A DNA stretch of 64,000 bases from Hermatobates lingyangjiaoensis (Eukaryota > Arthropoda > Insecta > Hemiptera > Hermatobatidae). Where the stretch lies: positions 868,001 to 932,000 of the forward strand of contig JAPFBL010000243.1 of the NCBI GenBank assembly GCA_026182355.1, in the 5' to 3' direction. The notes under the pieces were generated by a model. It saw only the letters and a list, made by a program, of their open reading frames with translations, had not been told where the DNA came from and did no database searches. Below are positions 47,031-56,373 of this stretch, piece by piece (the stretch's first letter is position 1; every line of letters starts with the position of its first letter). The position numbers and the translations under genes were made by a program.

Positions 47031-48276
47031 TCTGTGTCTTGGATAAATATAACATTGGTATGGTTAACACAATAGTACCTCTAATAACGTAAACCTCCTT
47101 TTACATAAACAGTTTGTGTACAGCTTTTGCATCTTATTTTGTGGGGATTTTCAAATAACGTAAAGAGTCAAGTCGGTGCAAGTTCAAAAATTTGATTTGA
47201 ATAGAGCACGCGACAGAGAGAGATTGTTCATGACTAACAGAGTACACTGGTCAGTGGCGGATCAAATATTTTTGCCTTTGACAATCTGTTAACATTGAAA
47301 AATGAAAATATTTATTTTCATGGAATTACAAGATCTGATTGCAGACTGCTGTTATTAGTCCCGGACTTTCATCTTATTACATCAGATTTGTTCTTAGGTT
47401 TTTATAATTTTTTTCCTATTTTCTCTTTTTACCCCCCTCAAAATGCCGCCCCCTGGCACTGCATCCCGGGGCGGACCGCCCCGCCCCCCACCCTTGCCTT
47501 CACGCGTGAGTTCTGGTGAACAGCAGAAGTCACACTTCTGCTTTTGTGGTAAAGTAATTTGTTGTGAGTTCATGCAATGTGTTGGTTTTGTTCTTTGAAC
47601 AAGGTGATATTCATGCACAGTTTATTTTGTCCACCGGTAAAAATAGACATACGTCTATGACTTGAATTCGAAAAAAAAAGTCATATTTTATTTTCCACAA
47701 AAGAAGGGTTTGGTGAATGCGCATATAAAACTGGTGAGGTTTGGTACCTCTACAAGTTTAAGAACCACTGCATTAAAGATATAAATAAATTTATTCGATC
47801 GAAACCAAATTCAGACTTGCAGAAAGTAGAAATGACCTTCTTGCTTGATACGTTTGAACACAACAGATGGGACCTGTTGGAAAATAGTGAAAGTGAGAGA
47901 GAGTAAGATAGACGAAAAGCTTTATGTTTTAGAAGCAGCTGTTAGGAGAACATTTGAAATGGAAATGGAAAAGAGGACAAAACAATATTACCCTAGGTCA
48001 GCAGTTAGTTGCCTTTACTCCTTGGACTGGGTCCAACATAAATCATAAAGGTGTCTGCTGGCCTGCGGGCGGAGTCGGAGGGAGTGCTGGAGTCACGCAG
48101 ACTTGCGCAATGCCTTTGAGGACAAGATTAACATTAGATGTGGAGGAGTGATTGGGAACTGTGTGAGGCAAGTTAGGGAGTGGTCCGCACGAACCCACCC
48201 TGCCTTCTAAATATCTTTTTCTTTAATTATTCTCATCCTATGATAATAATAACAACAATATTTTGCTTAACTATGG
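47031..48276. other. Degraded DNA-transposon ends, otherwise unknown
   Basis: CAGTGGCGGATCAAA at 47255 and the GC-rich block CCGGGGCGGACCGCCCCGCC at 47466 look like parts of a non-autonomous DNA transposon. AAGTTTAAGAACCACTG at 47755-47771 is a hAT-type right end without a visible partner. 47830-48210 is less AT-rich and unassigned. Confidence 0.4.
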
Positions 48277-48427
48277 TGGGGCCGAGTTGGCTCAGTAGAT
48301 AACGTGTTCGTGTCTGAATTGTTAGGTCCAGGGTTCAATACCTACTTGGCTGTCGATTTATTTACGTGTGAGCTGAATAAATCTAAACACGTCGTCTCTC
48401 ACGTTTAAGAGGTTAAACCGTCGGTCC
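48277..48427 (+). repeat. SINE 5' half, split by insertion
   Basis: Head and body up to ACCGTCGGTCC. It continues at 48966 after a 538-bp insertion. Confidence 0.87.
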
Positions 48428-48965
48428 AACCAACAACCAACGAATATTTACATGCAGAACAGCTCACGTCATAATTAGCAGTTCCGGACCAGATATCCAC
48501 ATCTGCTAAATTCTCATCCTACTGTTTTTGTTTAGGTCAGTAAACATTGTAAATAATGTTTGACAGGCGTCAGTCTGTAAGGGAAAGGAGTCGTTTTCGT
48601 GGTCGTATGTTCTTGAGGCTTTGTATTGTTTGAGGTAGTGTATAATGTATGAGCCATCAGCTTGTTATATTTCGCTCAAAAGGCGAGCTATTAGGACGCA
48701 TGGGATTGGGAAAGGTTGTGTGTTGGATTCAGTTCCCGAACAAGAAAATTTGGATGGGTGGGCAGTTTTTTGTCTTCACTGTTTGCAAGTCTACTAATGT
48801 AGCAATCAAATCCCAACTCAAATCATGCTGAATATCGACATTTCTAGCATACCATAGAGCCCTAGGTATAAGGTGGGCACATTTATTCGGTACTATTTGG
48901 ATGCAGTTGTTGTTAGTGGGCGCCGCTCCAAACCAGGCTGAGCATATGTCATATTTGAACGAGAT
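48428..48965 (-). mobile_element. 5'-truncated Jockey-type non-LTR element in the SINE
   Basis: Inserted between ACCGTCGGTCC (48417-48427) and ACCATCGGTCC (48966-48976), an 11-bp duplication with one difference. It encodes a reverse transcriptase C-terminal piece on the minus strand. There is no poly-A at its 3' end (48428), which ends TTGGTTGTTGGTT. Confidence 0.72.
48729..48950 (-). pseudogene. Jockey-type reverse transcriptase C-terminus
   Basis: Minus-strand frame of about 73 codons, too short and lacking a start to be listed by length. It reads ICSAWFGAAPTNNNC, then IQIVPNKCAHLIPRALWYAR, NVDIQHDLSWDLIATLV, and a stop at 48729-48731. The series A-W-G-A-A, Q-x-x-x-NK, R-A-x-WYxRN and I-x-x-DL is the hallmark of the RT-to-C-terminal junction of Jockey-clade LINEs (family knowledge). 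Everything upstream is absent through 5' truncation, and it ends about 300 bp before the 3' end of the insert. Confidence 0.75.
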
Positions 48966-49190
48966 ACCATCGGTCCGGAGCCTGTATCATGTCAGACACT
49001 TGTTAAAGATCCCTACTCTAAATACACTTGAGTTAGGCGAAAGTTAGGACTCCGAATGTAGAATCAACAGGTAGTGTGGTTCGCTCATTACTAAAAATGG
49101 GTGGCAAATAGTAAATGAGCAACATTTTCTGCCCCTAGGATAGCACTAAAAGATGAAAGCCTTATAAGGGTGGGCGTTGGAAAACAAATC
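48966..49190 (+). repeat. SINE 3' half, tail A
   Basis: Resumes at the duplicated ACCATCGGTCC and runs through AAAGATCCCTACTCTAAATA to tail A (AATCAACAGGTAGTGTGGTT). Confidence 0.9.
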
Positions 49191-49823
49191 AAGAACAATC
49201 TTAACTATGACCATGTTAAATAGACTGAATTCCTTTTAAATAGCTGAAATCGTGCAACATTGGGTGTGTTTAACACTTAGATGAACCATTATAGGGCGCT
49301 TTGTCGCCTGCAGCAATGTGGTTCGCTTATATTTTTAACTATTAGCCAAATGATTAATGGAGCAATTTAAATTGCGAAAAGGGTTTATTGGAATAAAATG
49401 TTTTTTCCAAGAGAAACCATATTGAAGTTTATGGTATACTTACGTTGTTGCATTATATATCATTATTAATATACCATATACGGCCTGGAAATATTCAGAG
49501 ACTGATTGCCATAAGAAGTTATTTTATCTCAATATGATGAGAGTAATAGGATTTCCTGCATTATCTAAAGCGAGGTATTTATACTTGTGCGCATAACTTA
49601 TGTGCATCATTAGTGTTTTCCAGTCGCATATTAGGATTAGAGCTCTGAGACATTCTCAGTCTTAAAGTCTGTCGCATTCCAACCAATTGGCTCGAATGTT
49701 CACAATGCTCTATGTTTCTAATAATATGAACAATCAACAAAAAGACTATAAATAAATACAACGTATTTTTACCTTAGTTCACCTAATCAACGAGAACAAA
49801 GATTTTATTTGTACTTAAATGTA

Positions 49824-49830
<7 letters not shown>
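49191..49830. other. Unannotated AT-rich DNA
   Basis: Nothing recognised. Confidence 0.5.

Positions 49831-49878
<48 letters not shown>
49831..49878. repeat. (TA)n
   Basis: 24 uninterrupted TA units. An AATT-type pLTR begins directly after it. Confidence 0.97.
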
Positions 49879-49880
<2 letters not shown>

Positions 49881-50005
49881 TTGTGTTTCCGGCGTGCTTG
49901 GTCGCCCATTCTCTCTTTTCTCCTGAAGACGGATCATCCGAAAATTTGAGTTTGTAAGTGTGTCTCTTTCTCTGTGTGTTGCTTTTCTTCGTTTGTGAAC
50001 TGATA
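49879..50005 (+). mobile_element. AATT-type pLTR between two (TA)n tracts
   Basis: Runs from (TA)n at its 5' side to GTTTGTGAACTGA and (TA)n at its 3' side. The 5' part (TGCTTGGTCGCCCATT) matches the longer copy at 10.45 kb. Confidence 0.82.
49923..49947 (+). ncRNA. Hammerhead-like core, AATT family, stem restored
   Basis: CTGAAGA 49923-49929, linker C, stem GGA/TCC with loop TCA (49931-49939), GAA, AATT 49943-49946, T. Compared with the 10.5-kb copy the hairpin is paired without a bulge. Confidence 0.62.
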
Positions 50006-50018
50006 TATATATATATAT

Positions 50019-50163
50019 ATTCGTATAAATGGGCAGCAAATCTTCTTCTAAACAAATGTTGTTGAAGGCCACAGCGGCTTCAGTATTTACGATCTTTCTC
50101 AGTAATTGTTCCTTTTTTCTGAACTTCTTCTAAACAAATGTTGTTGAAGGCCACAGCGGCATC
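50019..50163 (-). pseudogene. PLE ORF N-terminal pieces, inverted
   Basis: Minus frame 50124-50019 reads FRKKEQLLRKIVNTEAAVAF, then NNICLEEDLLPIYTNI, then Tyr-Ile from (TA)n. A second overlapping piece (50125-50163) repeats the segment around AAVAFNNICLEE. It is the complement of the plus copy at 50405, and this copy shows the full ending LLPIYTNI missing there. Confidence 0.72.
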
Positions 50164-50319
50164 CGACTGAGCGCTTGGAGCACTAGCAGGTTGTAACCTT
50201 CCTTGCATCAGTTGTTATTTATAGTCTTGTTTATTGCTTAATTTCTATTCTAATTTTATTCCATTTTACTTTAGTTTAGTGCTATATATGGTTTTACTTT
50301 GTACAGTACCTTCAGTTTT

Positions 50320-50404
50320 GTTTTCTACCTGATGATGGCAAATGTGAGCCGAAAGCTTGATATAATATAGATTAGTAAAGGTATTCAAAAACAGTGTAGT
50401 TAAA
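50320..50404 (+). mobile_element. AGCT-type pLTR upstream of a PLE start codon
   Basis: The ribozyme-like core ends 46 bases before the ATG at 50405, showing the natural spacing of core and ORF start in this family. Confidence 0.7.
50329..50358 (+). ncRNA. Hammerhead-like core, AGCT family
   Basis: CTGATGA 50329-50335, linker T, stem GGC/GCC with an 8-nt loop, GAA 50351-50353, AGCT 50354-50357, T. Confidence 0.7.
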
Positions 50405-50521
50405 ATGTACCTAGGAGAGTTACTCCACCAATTAAATGTTCAACACCAGAAAGTGTTCAGAAAAAAGGAACAATTACTGAGAAAGATCGTAAATACTGAA
50501 GCCGCTGTGGCCTTCAACAAC

Positions 50522-50524
<3 letters not shown>
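50405..50524 (+). pseudogene. PLE ORF N-terminus, 39 codons then (TA)n
   Basis: MYLGELLHQLNVQHQKVFRK, then KEQLLRKIVNTEAAVAFNN, then Tyr-Ile from (TA)n at 50525-50566. It aligns without gaps to the 38.5-kb piece, with about a third of residues identical, mostly in M-x-L-G-x-LLH, RK, NxEAAVxFN. The break is about 12 codons earlier than in the other copies. Confidence 0.72.
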
Positions 50525-50571
<47 letters not shown>

Positions 50572-50627
50572 TGGTTGCTTATTCGTTTAACTTGTCATGA
50601 TATGCTAACCCAACTGGTAAAGTTCAA

Positions 50628-50787
50628 ATGTCTCTGGCAAAATTAATTTGGGATTTACCCCAAAATGAAAGAAAAATAATCAGAAAATTCGAGACAGTCA
50701 GTAAAAAAGTCAGTAAATGCAGAGGCTGCTGCATATTTCAATTCAACTTGTTTAAAAGAAGATTTACTGCCTACCTATACAAATATA
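50628..50787 (+). pseudogene. PLE ORF N-terminus with a 1-nt frameshift
   Basis: MSLAKLIWDLPQNERKIIRK, then FETVSKKV. After a one-base insertion near 50712 the alternative frame gives VNAEAAAYFNSTCLKEDLLP, then TYTNI, followed by a TA-rich tract. The end point, just past P-x-YTNI, is the same as at 38.5 and 50.0 kb although the sequences are well diverged. Confidence 0.75.
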
Positions 50788-50799
50788 TATGTATATATA

Positions 50800-50945
50800 A
50801 AAAGATTTCACATAAACACGTGAAACAACAATCAATGATCAAACCACAATAAGAAATGGGAAAACAAGACTAAGATCTTTCAACCGCTTGTTACGGTTGA
50901 AAGATCTTAGTCTTGTTTTCCCATTTCTTATTGTGGTTTGATCAT
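50800..50945. mobile_element. Palindrome of two truncated AGATCT-type pLTRs
   Basis: Arms start from CACGTGAAACAACAATCA and meet inside the stem II loop: one hairpin (ACCGCTTGTTACGGT) is shared by both, so neither copy has a CTGANGA box. Confidence 0.85.
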
Positions 50946-50960
50946 TGATATGTATATATA

Positions 50961-50966
<6 letters not shown>

Positions 50967-51016
<50 letters not shown>
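50967..51016. repeat. (TA)n between converging pLTR 3' ends
   Basis: AGATCT-type end on the left, ACGT-type end (51017-51070, minus, truncated within its body) on the right. Confidence 0.95.
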
Positions 51017-51017
<1 letters not shown>

Positions 51018-51070
51018 TAAACTAAAGTTTATCGGGACTCGGTTAGTTCTTCAGGTTCAAATTAAACTCT

Positions 51071-51659
51071 CTTTCTTTTCTGTATGTTTTTTTGTAAATA
51101 TTTTTTTTATATGCACCTATCTATAAAGGTATATAATAAATGTGTTTTATTGAATATAATAAATTATTTTTATTGAATTGGTATGTATATGTTTTTTTTC
51201 CAGTGTGTGAATATTTTTCCAATGAAGGTATAGTAGAAACATTCTAAAGGTGTGGTCGAAAGTGAACTACCCTAAACGAAGATAAATTAGTAACGTACTT
51301 AGTAACGTGGAACTGTTTAAATTCATTTTATTGGTCGTGTTTCACTTGAGAGATTTCTATTCATTTCTGAATATTGAAATTTAATGAGCCGGAACACATT
51401 GTATAGGGGGATTAGGATTTGTACACTTACCTATTTTGAACAGGAGCCATCAATATCATGACTCCATGAATAGAAATGAGCGGAGTTGCCATTAAATCGC
51501 ATTGAAACAAAAATTTAAAACCCCCACTGGGGTAGTGTTTGAATAAATTTATTTATACCTTTCCTGTAGGAACAACAGAATTCTTTTGTAAATCTATAAA
51601 TAGAAGAGAATTGAAAGCATTGAGTATTTCGCTATGGTGTATTTATTCTGATATATATT
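51071..51659. other. Unannotated AT-rich DNA
   Basis: Nothing recognised. Confidence 0.5.
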
Positions 51660-51802
51660 TATATATGATTAAACCACAATATGAAATAAAAAAAAAAGAC
51701 TTTCTCGAAGACCGCCTGTTGTGGTTGAAAGATCATAGTCAATTTTTCCCATTTCATATTGTGGTTTGATAATTGATTGTTTTTCACGTGTTTATGTTAT
51801 AT
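51660..51802. mobile_element. AGATCT-type pLTR pair, mostly collapsed
   Basis: A minus scrap (AAACCACAATATGAAATAA) is joined to a plus copy with CTCGAAGACCGCC, GGTTGAAAGATCATAGTC and the usual GTTTATGT 3' end, then (TA)n. Confidence 0.7.
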
Positions 51803-51876
51803 CATGTATATATATATATATATATATATAATGAAAAAAGACAACAAATAGAAGAAGCGAGAAAACTTACTGGGTC

Positions 51877-51904
51877 GATATTTCGAACTGAAGTTCGTCG
51901 TCAG
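51877..51904 (-). ncRNA. Hammerhead-like core, ATAT family
   Basis: CTGACGA (51904-51898), linker C, stem GAACT/AGTTC with loop TC, GAA, ATAT (51881-51878), C at 51877. Confidence 0.75.
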
Positions 51905-51976
51905 GGATTGCTCAGGGCACGTGCTCTCTGCCAGCGCGAGTGGACGCACGTGCCTCTTCCTCTTCCCTTCTTCTCC

Positions 51977-52004
51977 CTGACGACGAACTTCAGTTCGAAA
52001 TATC
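51977..52004 (+). ncRNA. Hammerhead-like core, ATAT family
   Basis: Identical in all 28 positions to the minus core 73 bp away: CTGACGA 51977-51983, GAA 51997-51999, ATAT 52000-52003, C 52004. Confidence 0.75.
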
Positions 52005-52055
52005 GACCCAGTAAGTTTTCTCGCTTCTTCTATTTGTTGTCTTTTTTCATTTATA

Positions 52056-52092
52056 TATCCGTCCTTTTTGGACCGTTTTAATATTTTGATTT

Positions 52093-52123
<31 letters not shown>

Positions 52124-52165
52124 TTATATATTATAAAATTCACTAAGAAAGTATAGTAAATTTTA

Positions 52166-52210
<45 letters not shown>

Positions 52211-53100
52211 GCAAATGTTGCACAATCTATGCAAAATCTGGAGGTAATATTATTGATAAATTATAAATTGATAAATACGTTTTTGTGAATATTATTTAAT
52301 CAGTTATGGACGGTGATGTTTTATAAAATAAAATATGTTTTATTTTCCTAGATTTCATGATAATATGTTAAGAATTGTATTAATTATTGTTTATTGTGCG
52401 ATGGGCATTTAGATTAATGTAATGTCACGTACATGAACAGTTAATGGATTCCCCACAATTGAGGTCACTCCTCCCAGAGATAGCCAAATGGCTCTGTTCC
52501 TTTGTAGCCTTAACTGTAGTCAGATACCTGCTAATATTGACTGAATCCCTATCTAATTTGTACCAAATAAAGTTTCCACTGTCCCGTCCTCTTCCTCTAT
52601 TGAATGAATACATTGACATAACTTGTATCAACTACAGCTTTCCGCCTTCATGATTTTGTATTAGTTTTCAATTTCCATTTGTTATTATTTTGGTTCATTT
52701 GCCTTTTTAATCAAAGCTATATAGAATTTGAAATAACCTACATAAAAAGTCACTTTATTTACTCGTAATAATTACATTGGTTTCATTTATTTCTATTCTA
52801 ATGAAATCAATTTCAATAATTATTTTCAATAAAATTCTTTCGTTTTACAATATTGCTTAATTGTAATAGTATTCAAAAAAAGGAGTGAATCTTCTGAAAC
52901 AGTTTTATACTTTAAATTTAAAAACGGTCTTATTAAGGTGATTTACTGAAAGCATCTCTTTGATTTTCTTTCACTCGAGAGTCGAGTGTATTTTGTTTTC
53001 ATGGTCAAGAACTGTGGTTTCGTAATCTACCGATTCATTTCAACATATATTTTGAAATAATCAGTGTCTTTAATCTTTTCTATTATAAGATATTACAAAA
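52056..53100. other. (TA)n tracts, then an unassigned GC-balanced patch
   Basis: (TA)n at 52093-52118 and 52171-52207. 52440-52655 is open for about 70 codons on both strands and less AT-rich, with no family recognised. Confidence 0.4.
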
Positions 53101-53109
53101 AACATGTGA

Positions 53110-53640
53110 AATAAAAATCATCGTCCAAACCACAGTAAGAAATATCTAAGTAAGAAAAGATCTTGGCCTTTTTTCTACTTCTTTACTGTGTTATGTTGCC
53201 CAAACCACAGTAAGAAATATCTTAGTATGAAAAGATCTTGGCCTTTTTTCTACTTCTTTACTGTGTTATATTGCCCAAACCACAGTAAGAAATATCTTAG
53301 TAAGAAAAGATCTTGGTCTTTTTTCTACTTCTTTACTGTGTTATATTGCCCAAACCACAATAAGAAATATCTTAGTAAGAAAAGATCTTGGCCTTTTTTC
53401 TACTTCTTTACTGTGTTATATTGCCCAAACCACAGTAAGAAATATCTTAGTAAGAAAAGATCTTGGCCTTTTTTTTTACTTCTTTACTGTGTTATATTGC
53501 CCAAACCACAGTAAGAAATATCTTAGTAAGAAAAGATCTTGGCCTTTTTTCTACTTTCTTACTGTGTTATATTGCCCAAACCACGTAAGAAAAGATCTTG
53601 GCCTTTTTTCTACTTTCTTACTGTAGTTTAGACATTGATT
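53110..53640. repeat. 75-bp tandem array built from AGATCT-type pLTR ends
   Basis: About seven units of CCAAACCACAGTAAGAAATA ... AAGATCTTGGCC ... TTACTGTG. Each unit contains both complementary ends (AACCACAGTAAG and CTTTACTGTG), i.e. a collapsed inverted pLTR pair with the AGATCT palindrome in the middle. Since 75 is a multiple of 3, a 108-codon frame stays open; it is an artefact. Confidence 0.85.
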
Positions 53641-54210
53641 TGCTCTTTTTTTTATTGCTCTTATTCTTTTTTTTTTACTTGGATGGTGCTAAGGTAGTGT
53701 CTTTGTGTAAAGTGCCTTATATAAATAATGTTAGTTCATTTTCAATGGTGGGAGTAAATTCAATAATTATGTAGTAATTGGTTGTTATTGATCTAAGGTA
53801 TAATTCTCTCGTGCCTTTCACCCTCTGTCTATATACCATTATAGTATAGTATAGTATAGAGTAAAGTATAGTCCAGTACAGTATAGTATATAGTATAGTA
53901 TAGTATAACAGGCGAGACGATATCTATTCCAGGTGCCTCCAACACCGCTCCATGCTATATTTCATAAGGCTCTATGAAGCCTACTCTCCCAAAGTTCTCC
54001 TCTCCATTTTGACTCCTGTGTTGGCCTGAGCTCTTGTACGCTTTGTACTCCTCTGAACTCTGCTCTAGAATCTCAAATAAGTATCATATTTAGTTAATAA
54101 TCAATAAAAAAGATGAATCTACCAAAATTAACAAAACTTATTTCAAATTTATATGGAATGTAAAACTTATTATGTTTTTAGAACTAATGAGATGATGATG
54201 TATGGTATAT

Positions 54211-54214
<4 letters not shown>
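53641..54214. other. Unannotated; TATAG simple repeat
   Basis: (TATAG)n-like repeat at 53837-53909. Nothing else supported. Confidence 0.55.
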
Positions 54215-54256
<42 letters not shown>

Positions 54257-54328
54257 AAAGGTCCGTGTGGATAATAAACACTTTAACACATAGAAAAGAA
54301 CACAGAAAGACACTACAGAACTCACTTC

Positions 54329-54354
54329 GATATTTCGACATCCGTCGTCATCGG
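54329..54354 (-). ncRNA. Hammerhead-like core, ATAT family with changed U4
   Basis: CCGATGA (position 4 is C), linker C, stem GAC/GTC with loop GGAT, GAA, ATAT, C. The change at position 4 may lower activity. Confidence 0.6.
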
Positions 54355-54586
54355 GAAGAAGTGCGAAGTACTCGCGTTGAGAAGCAAACTGCTACTGGCC
54401 TCCAGAGTAACTCGTGGAACCACCGCAATGCTGCTCCCCAGCGGAGGAGAGGAAAAATAGAAATCCTTCCAATATTTATTTAGAAAACAAGATAAAAGAT
54501 ATATAAAATACGAAATAATAATAATAAAATATAAATATATAAAATAATAATAATAATAATAATAAAATAATAATATAAAAAAATAA

Positions 54587-54880
54587 TTAACGGTACAGGT
54601 TGAGACCAGGAGGAGAACGAGCCCCAAGGAGGCATATGAATGCCTCTTCAGAAGCTCTAAGGGTGACATGGGAATTAGACTCGGGGATTTGTTTGAGGAT
54701 TTGTACCCTGAAACAATCATTGAAAGGGAGGTCATGGGAATTAGCATGGATAGCTATGGGTAGGTCTCTGCGCTGACCAACGGACGCCCTGTGATTGTTC
54801 ATACGCAGGCTCAGCTTGGTTGAAGCCAAGCCAACGTAAAAAGCATCACATCGAGTACACTCCAAACGGTAAACGCAGTT
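54587..54880 (-). pseudogene. PLE GIY-YIG endonuclease domain, left arm
   Basis: The minus frame reads NCVYRLECTRC (GIY-like VYR with the C-x4-C-x2-C pattern of PLEs), DAFYVGLASTKLSLRMNNHR (YIG-like YVG and the Arg), DLPIAIHANSHDLPFNDCF, and VTLRASEEAFICLLGARSP (conserved Glu) ending in PGLNLYR and a stop. The domain is intact and identical to the right arm. The frame stays open upstream to 55141, but that part does not match the right arm and has no PLE signature, so I think it is fortuitous. The RT is absent. The type (VYR...FYVG...NNHR) differs from the SYIGMTTT type at 36.8 kb. Confidence 0.85.
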
Positions 54881-55138
54881 ACTGTAAACTGCGTTTACCT
54901 GTTTTGAGCTATTACCGTGTACCCAAACCTTTCGGTCATAACACGGAACAAAGCAAAGCAGATCGATGTTTTTTACGTGGTGCCCTTTAGCCACTCCACG
55001 GAATACAGACGGAACGACATACAGCCACTCCCCCTGGATTCCGCGAAGCGCCCAAGGTGGACCTCGCGGAGGTGGGCAACCACGACAGACATCAAACCAA
55101 AGACGAAAGACATATAAATTAGACATGAAGGACATACA

Positions 55139-55441
55139 CAACTACAACTACTCCCACAAGGTACTCAATATTCCCTTGTGGATGAAACTAAAACTAACAC
55201 ATAACACCGGACATATAAATAGTCACATAAGACAAACTACAACTACAACTACTCCCACAAGTTACTCAATATTCCCTTGTGGATGAAACTAAAACTAACA
55301 CATAACACCGGACATATAAATAGACACATAAGACAAACTACAACTACAACTACTCCCACAAGTTACTCAATATTCCCTTGTGGATGAAACTAAAACTAAC
55401 ACGTAACTCCGGACATATAAATAGACACATAAGACAAACTA
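55139..55441. repeat. 101-bp tandem repeat, 3 units, at the palindrome centre
   Basis: Units contain CTCCCACAAGTTACTCAATA and CCGGACATATAAATAGACAC. Within each unit, CCACAAG and CTTGTGG form a small hairpin. The first unit lacks part of its start. Confidence 0.9.
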
Positions 55442-55613
55442 CGGAGGGCTAATGTAAGAGGGGCAATAGAAACTCAAGGCTCACGATGCGATGGTCAAAA
55501 CCTTCTTTACTCTACCAACGCTGTACACATATTCGAGAAAGGAGGAGAGCACTATCTTACTACTACCAGTAAAAACATTTCCATATGACCTCGAAAGGAA
55601 CATTCCAGTGCTT

Positions 55614-55907
55614 AACTGCGTTTACCGTTTGGAGTGTACTCGATGTGATGCTTTTTACGTTGGCTTGGCTTCAACCAAGCTGAGCCTGCGTATGAACAAT
55701 CACAGGGCGTCCGTTGGTCAGCGCAGAGACCTACCCATAGCTATCCATGCTAATTCCCATGACCTCCCTTTCAATGATTGTTTCAGGGTACAAATCCTCA
55801 AACAAATCCCCGAGTCTAATTCCCATGTCACCCTTAGAGCTTCCGAAGAGGCATTCATATGCCTCCTTGGGGCTCGTTCTCCTCCTGGTCTCAACCTGTA
55901 CCGTTAA
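55614..55907 (+). pseudogene. PLE GIY-YIG endonuclease domain, right arm
   Basis: Same domain as 54587-54880 on the other strand, with the same residues from NCVYRLECTRC to PGLNLYR. Upstream the open frame from 55491 (VKTFFTLPTLYTYSRKEES ... YDLERNIPVL) continues the protein for some 40 residues not shared with the left arm. This could be the genuine PLE linker between RT and GIY-YIG, which would make this copy slightly longer. It has no RT domain and so is not functional alone. Confidence 0.85.
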
Positions 55908-56124
55908 TTATTTTTTATATTATTATTATTTTTATTATTATTATTTATATTTTATTATTATTATTTCGTATTTTATATATCTTTTATCTTGTTTTCTAAA
56001 TAAATATTGGAAGGATTTCTATTTTTCCTCTCCTCCGCTGGGGAGCAGCATTGCGGTGGTTCCACGAGTTACTCTGGAGGCCAGTAGCAGTTTGCTTCTC
56101 AACGCGAGTACTTCGCACTTCTTC

Positions 56125-56150
56125 CCGATGACGACGGATGTCGAAATATC
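56125..56150 (+). ncRNA. Hammerhead-like core, ATAT family, right arm
   Basis: Same as the left-arm core, including C at position 4. Confidence 0.6.
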
Positions 56151-56262
56151 GAAGTGAGTTCTGTAGTGTCTTTCTGTGTTCTTTTCTATGTGTTAAAGTG
56201 TATATATATATATATATATATAATCAATGTTCAAACCACAATAAGAATTGAGAATAAAGATT

Positions 56263-56297
56263 AAGATCTTTCAACTGTAACAAGCGGTCTTCGTCAG
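56263..56297 (-). ncRNA. Hammerhead-like core, AGATCT family
   Basis: CTGACGA, linker A, GACCG/CAGTT, GAA, AGATCT, T. Confidence 0.68.
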
Positions 56298-56338
56298 AGT
56301 CAAATCATAAATGACAAATCCCTCAGTTGGATTTGACT

Positions 56339-56373
56339 CTGATGAAGACCGCTTGTTGCGATTGAAAGATCTT
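56339..56373 (+). ncRNA. Hammerhead-like core, AGATCT family, canonical box
   Basis: CTGATGA 56339-56345, linker A, GACCG/CGATT (one mismatch) with loop CTTGTTG, GAA, AGATCT 56367-56372, T. Confidence 0.7.

Larger units (their letters stand above)
51831..52055. mobile_element. Palindromic pair of ATAT-type pLTRs with identical cores
   Basis: Arms 51831-51905 and 51976-52055 are essentially perfect inverted copies (ATGAAAAAAGACAACAAATA outermost). The 70-bp centre is GC-rich and not inverted. (TA)n-like tracts lie on both sides. Confidence 0.88.
54279..56200. mobile_element. Two-kilobase palindrome of two PLE 3' halves
   Basis: Left arm 54279-54883 (minus) and right arm 55607-56200 (plus) are almost identical inverted copies: GIY-YIG end, (TAA/TTA)n-rich 3' untranslated part, ATAT-type pLTR. 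The 5' truncated ends face each other across about 720 bp, and both 3' ends lie in (TA)n (54215-54250, 56201-56220). The arms differ mainly in the length of the TAA-type simple repeat. Confidence 0.9.

Noticed and set aside
47255..47771. One transposon from CAGTGGCGG to GAACCACTG
   Set aside because: The two ends are of different types and no matching target duplication is seen.
53188..53514. 108-codon repetitive ORF
   Set aside because: Consequence of a 75-bp tandem repeat that lacks stops in one frame.
54881..55141. N-terminal extension of the left-arm GIY-YIG frame
   Set aside because: Not shared with the otherwise identical right arm and without PLE features, so probably fortuitous.
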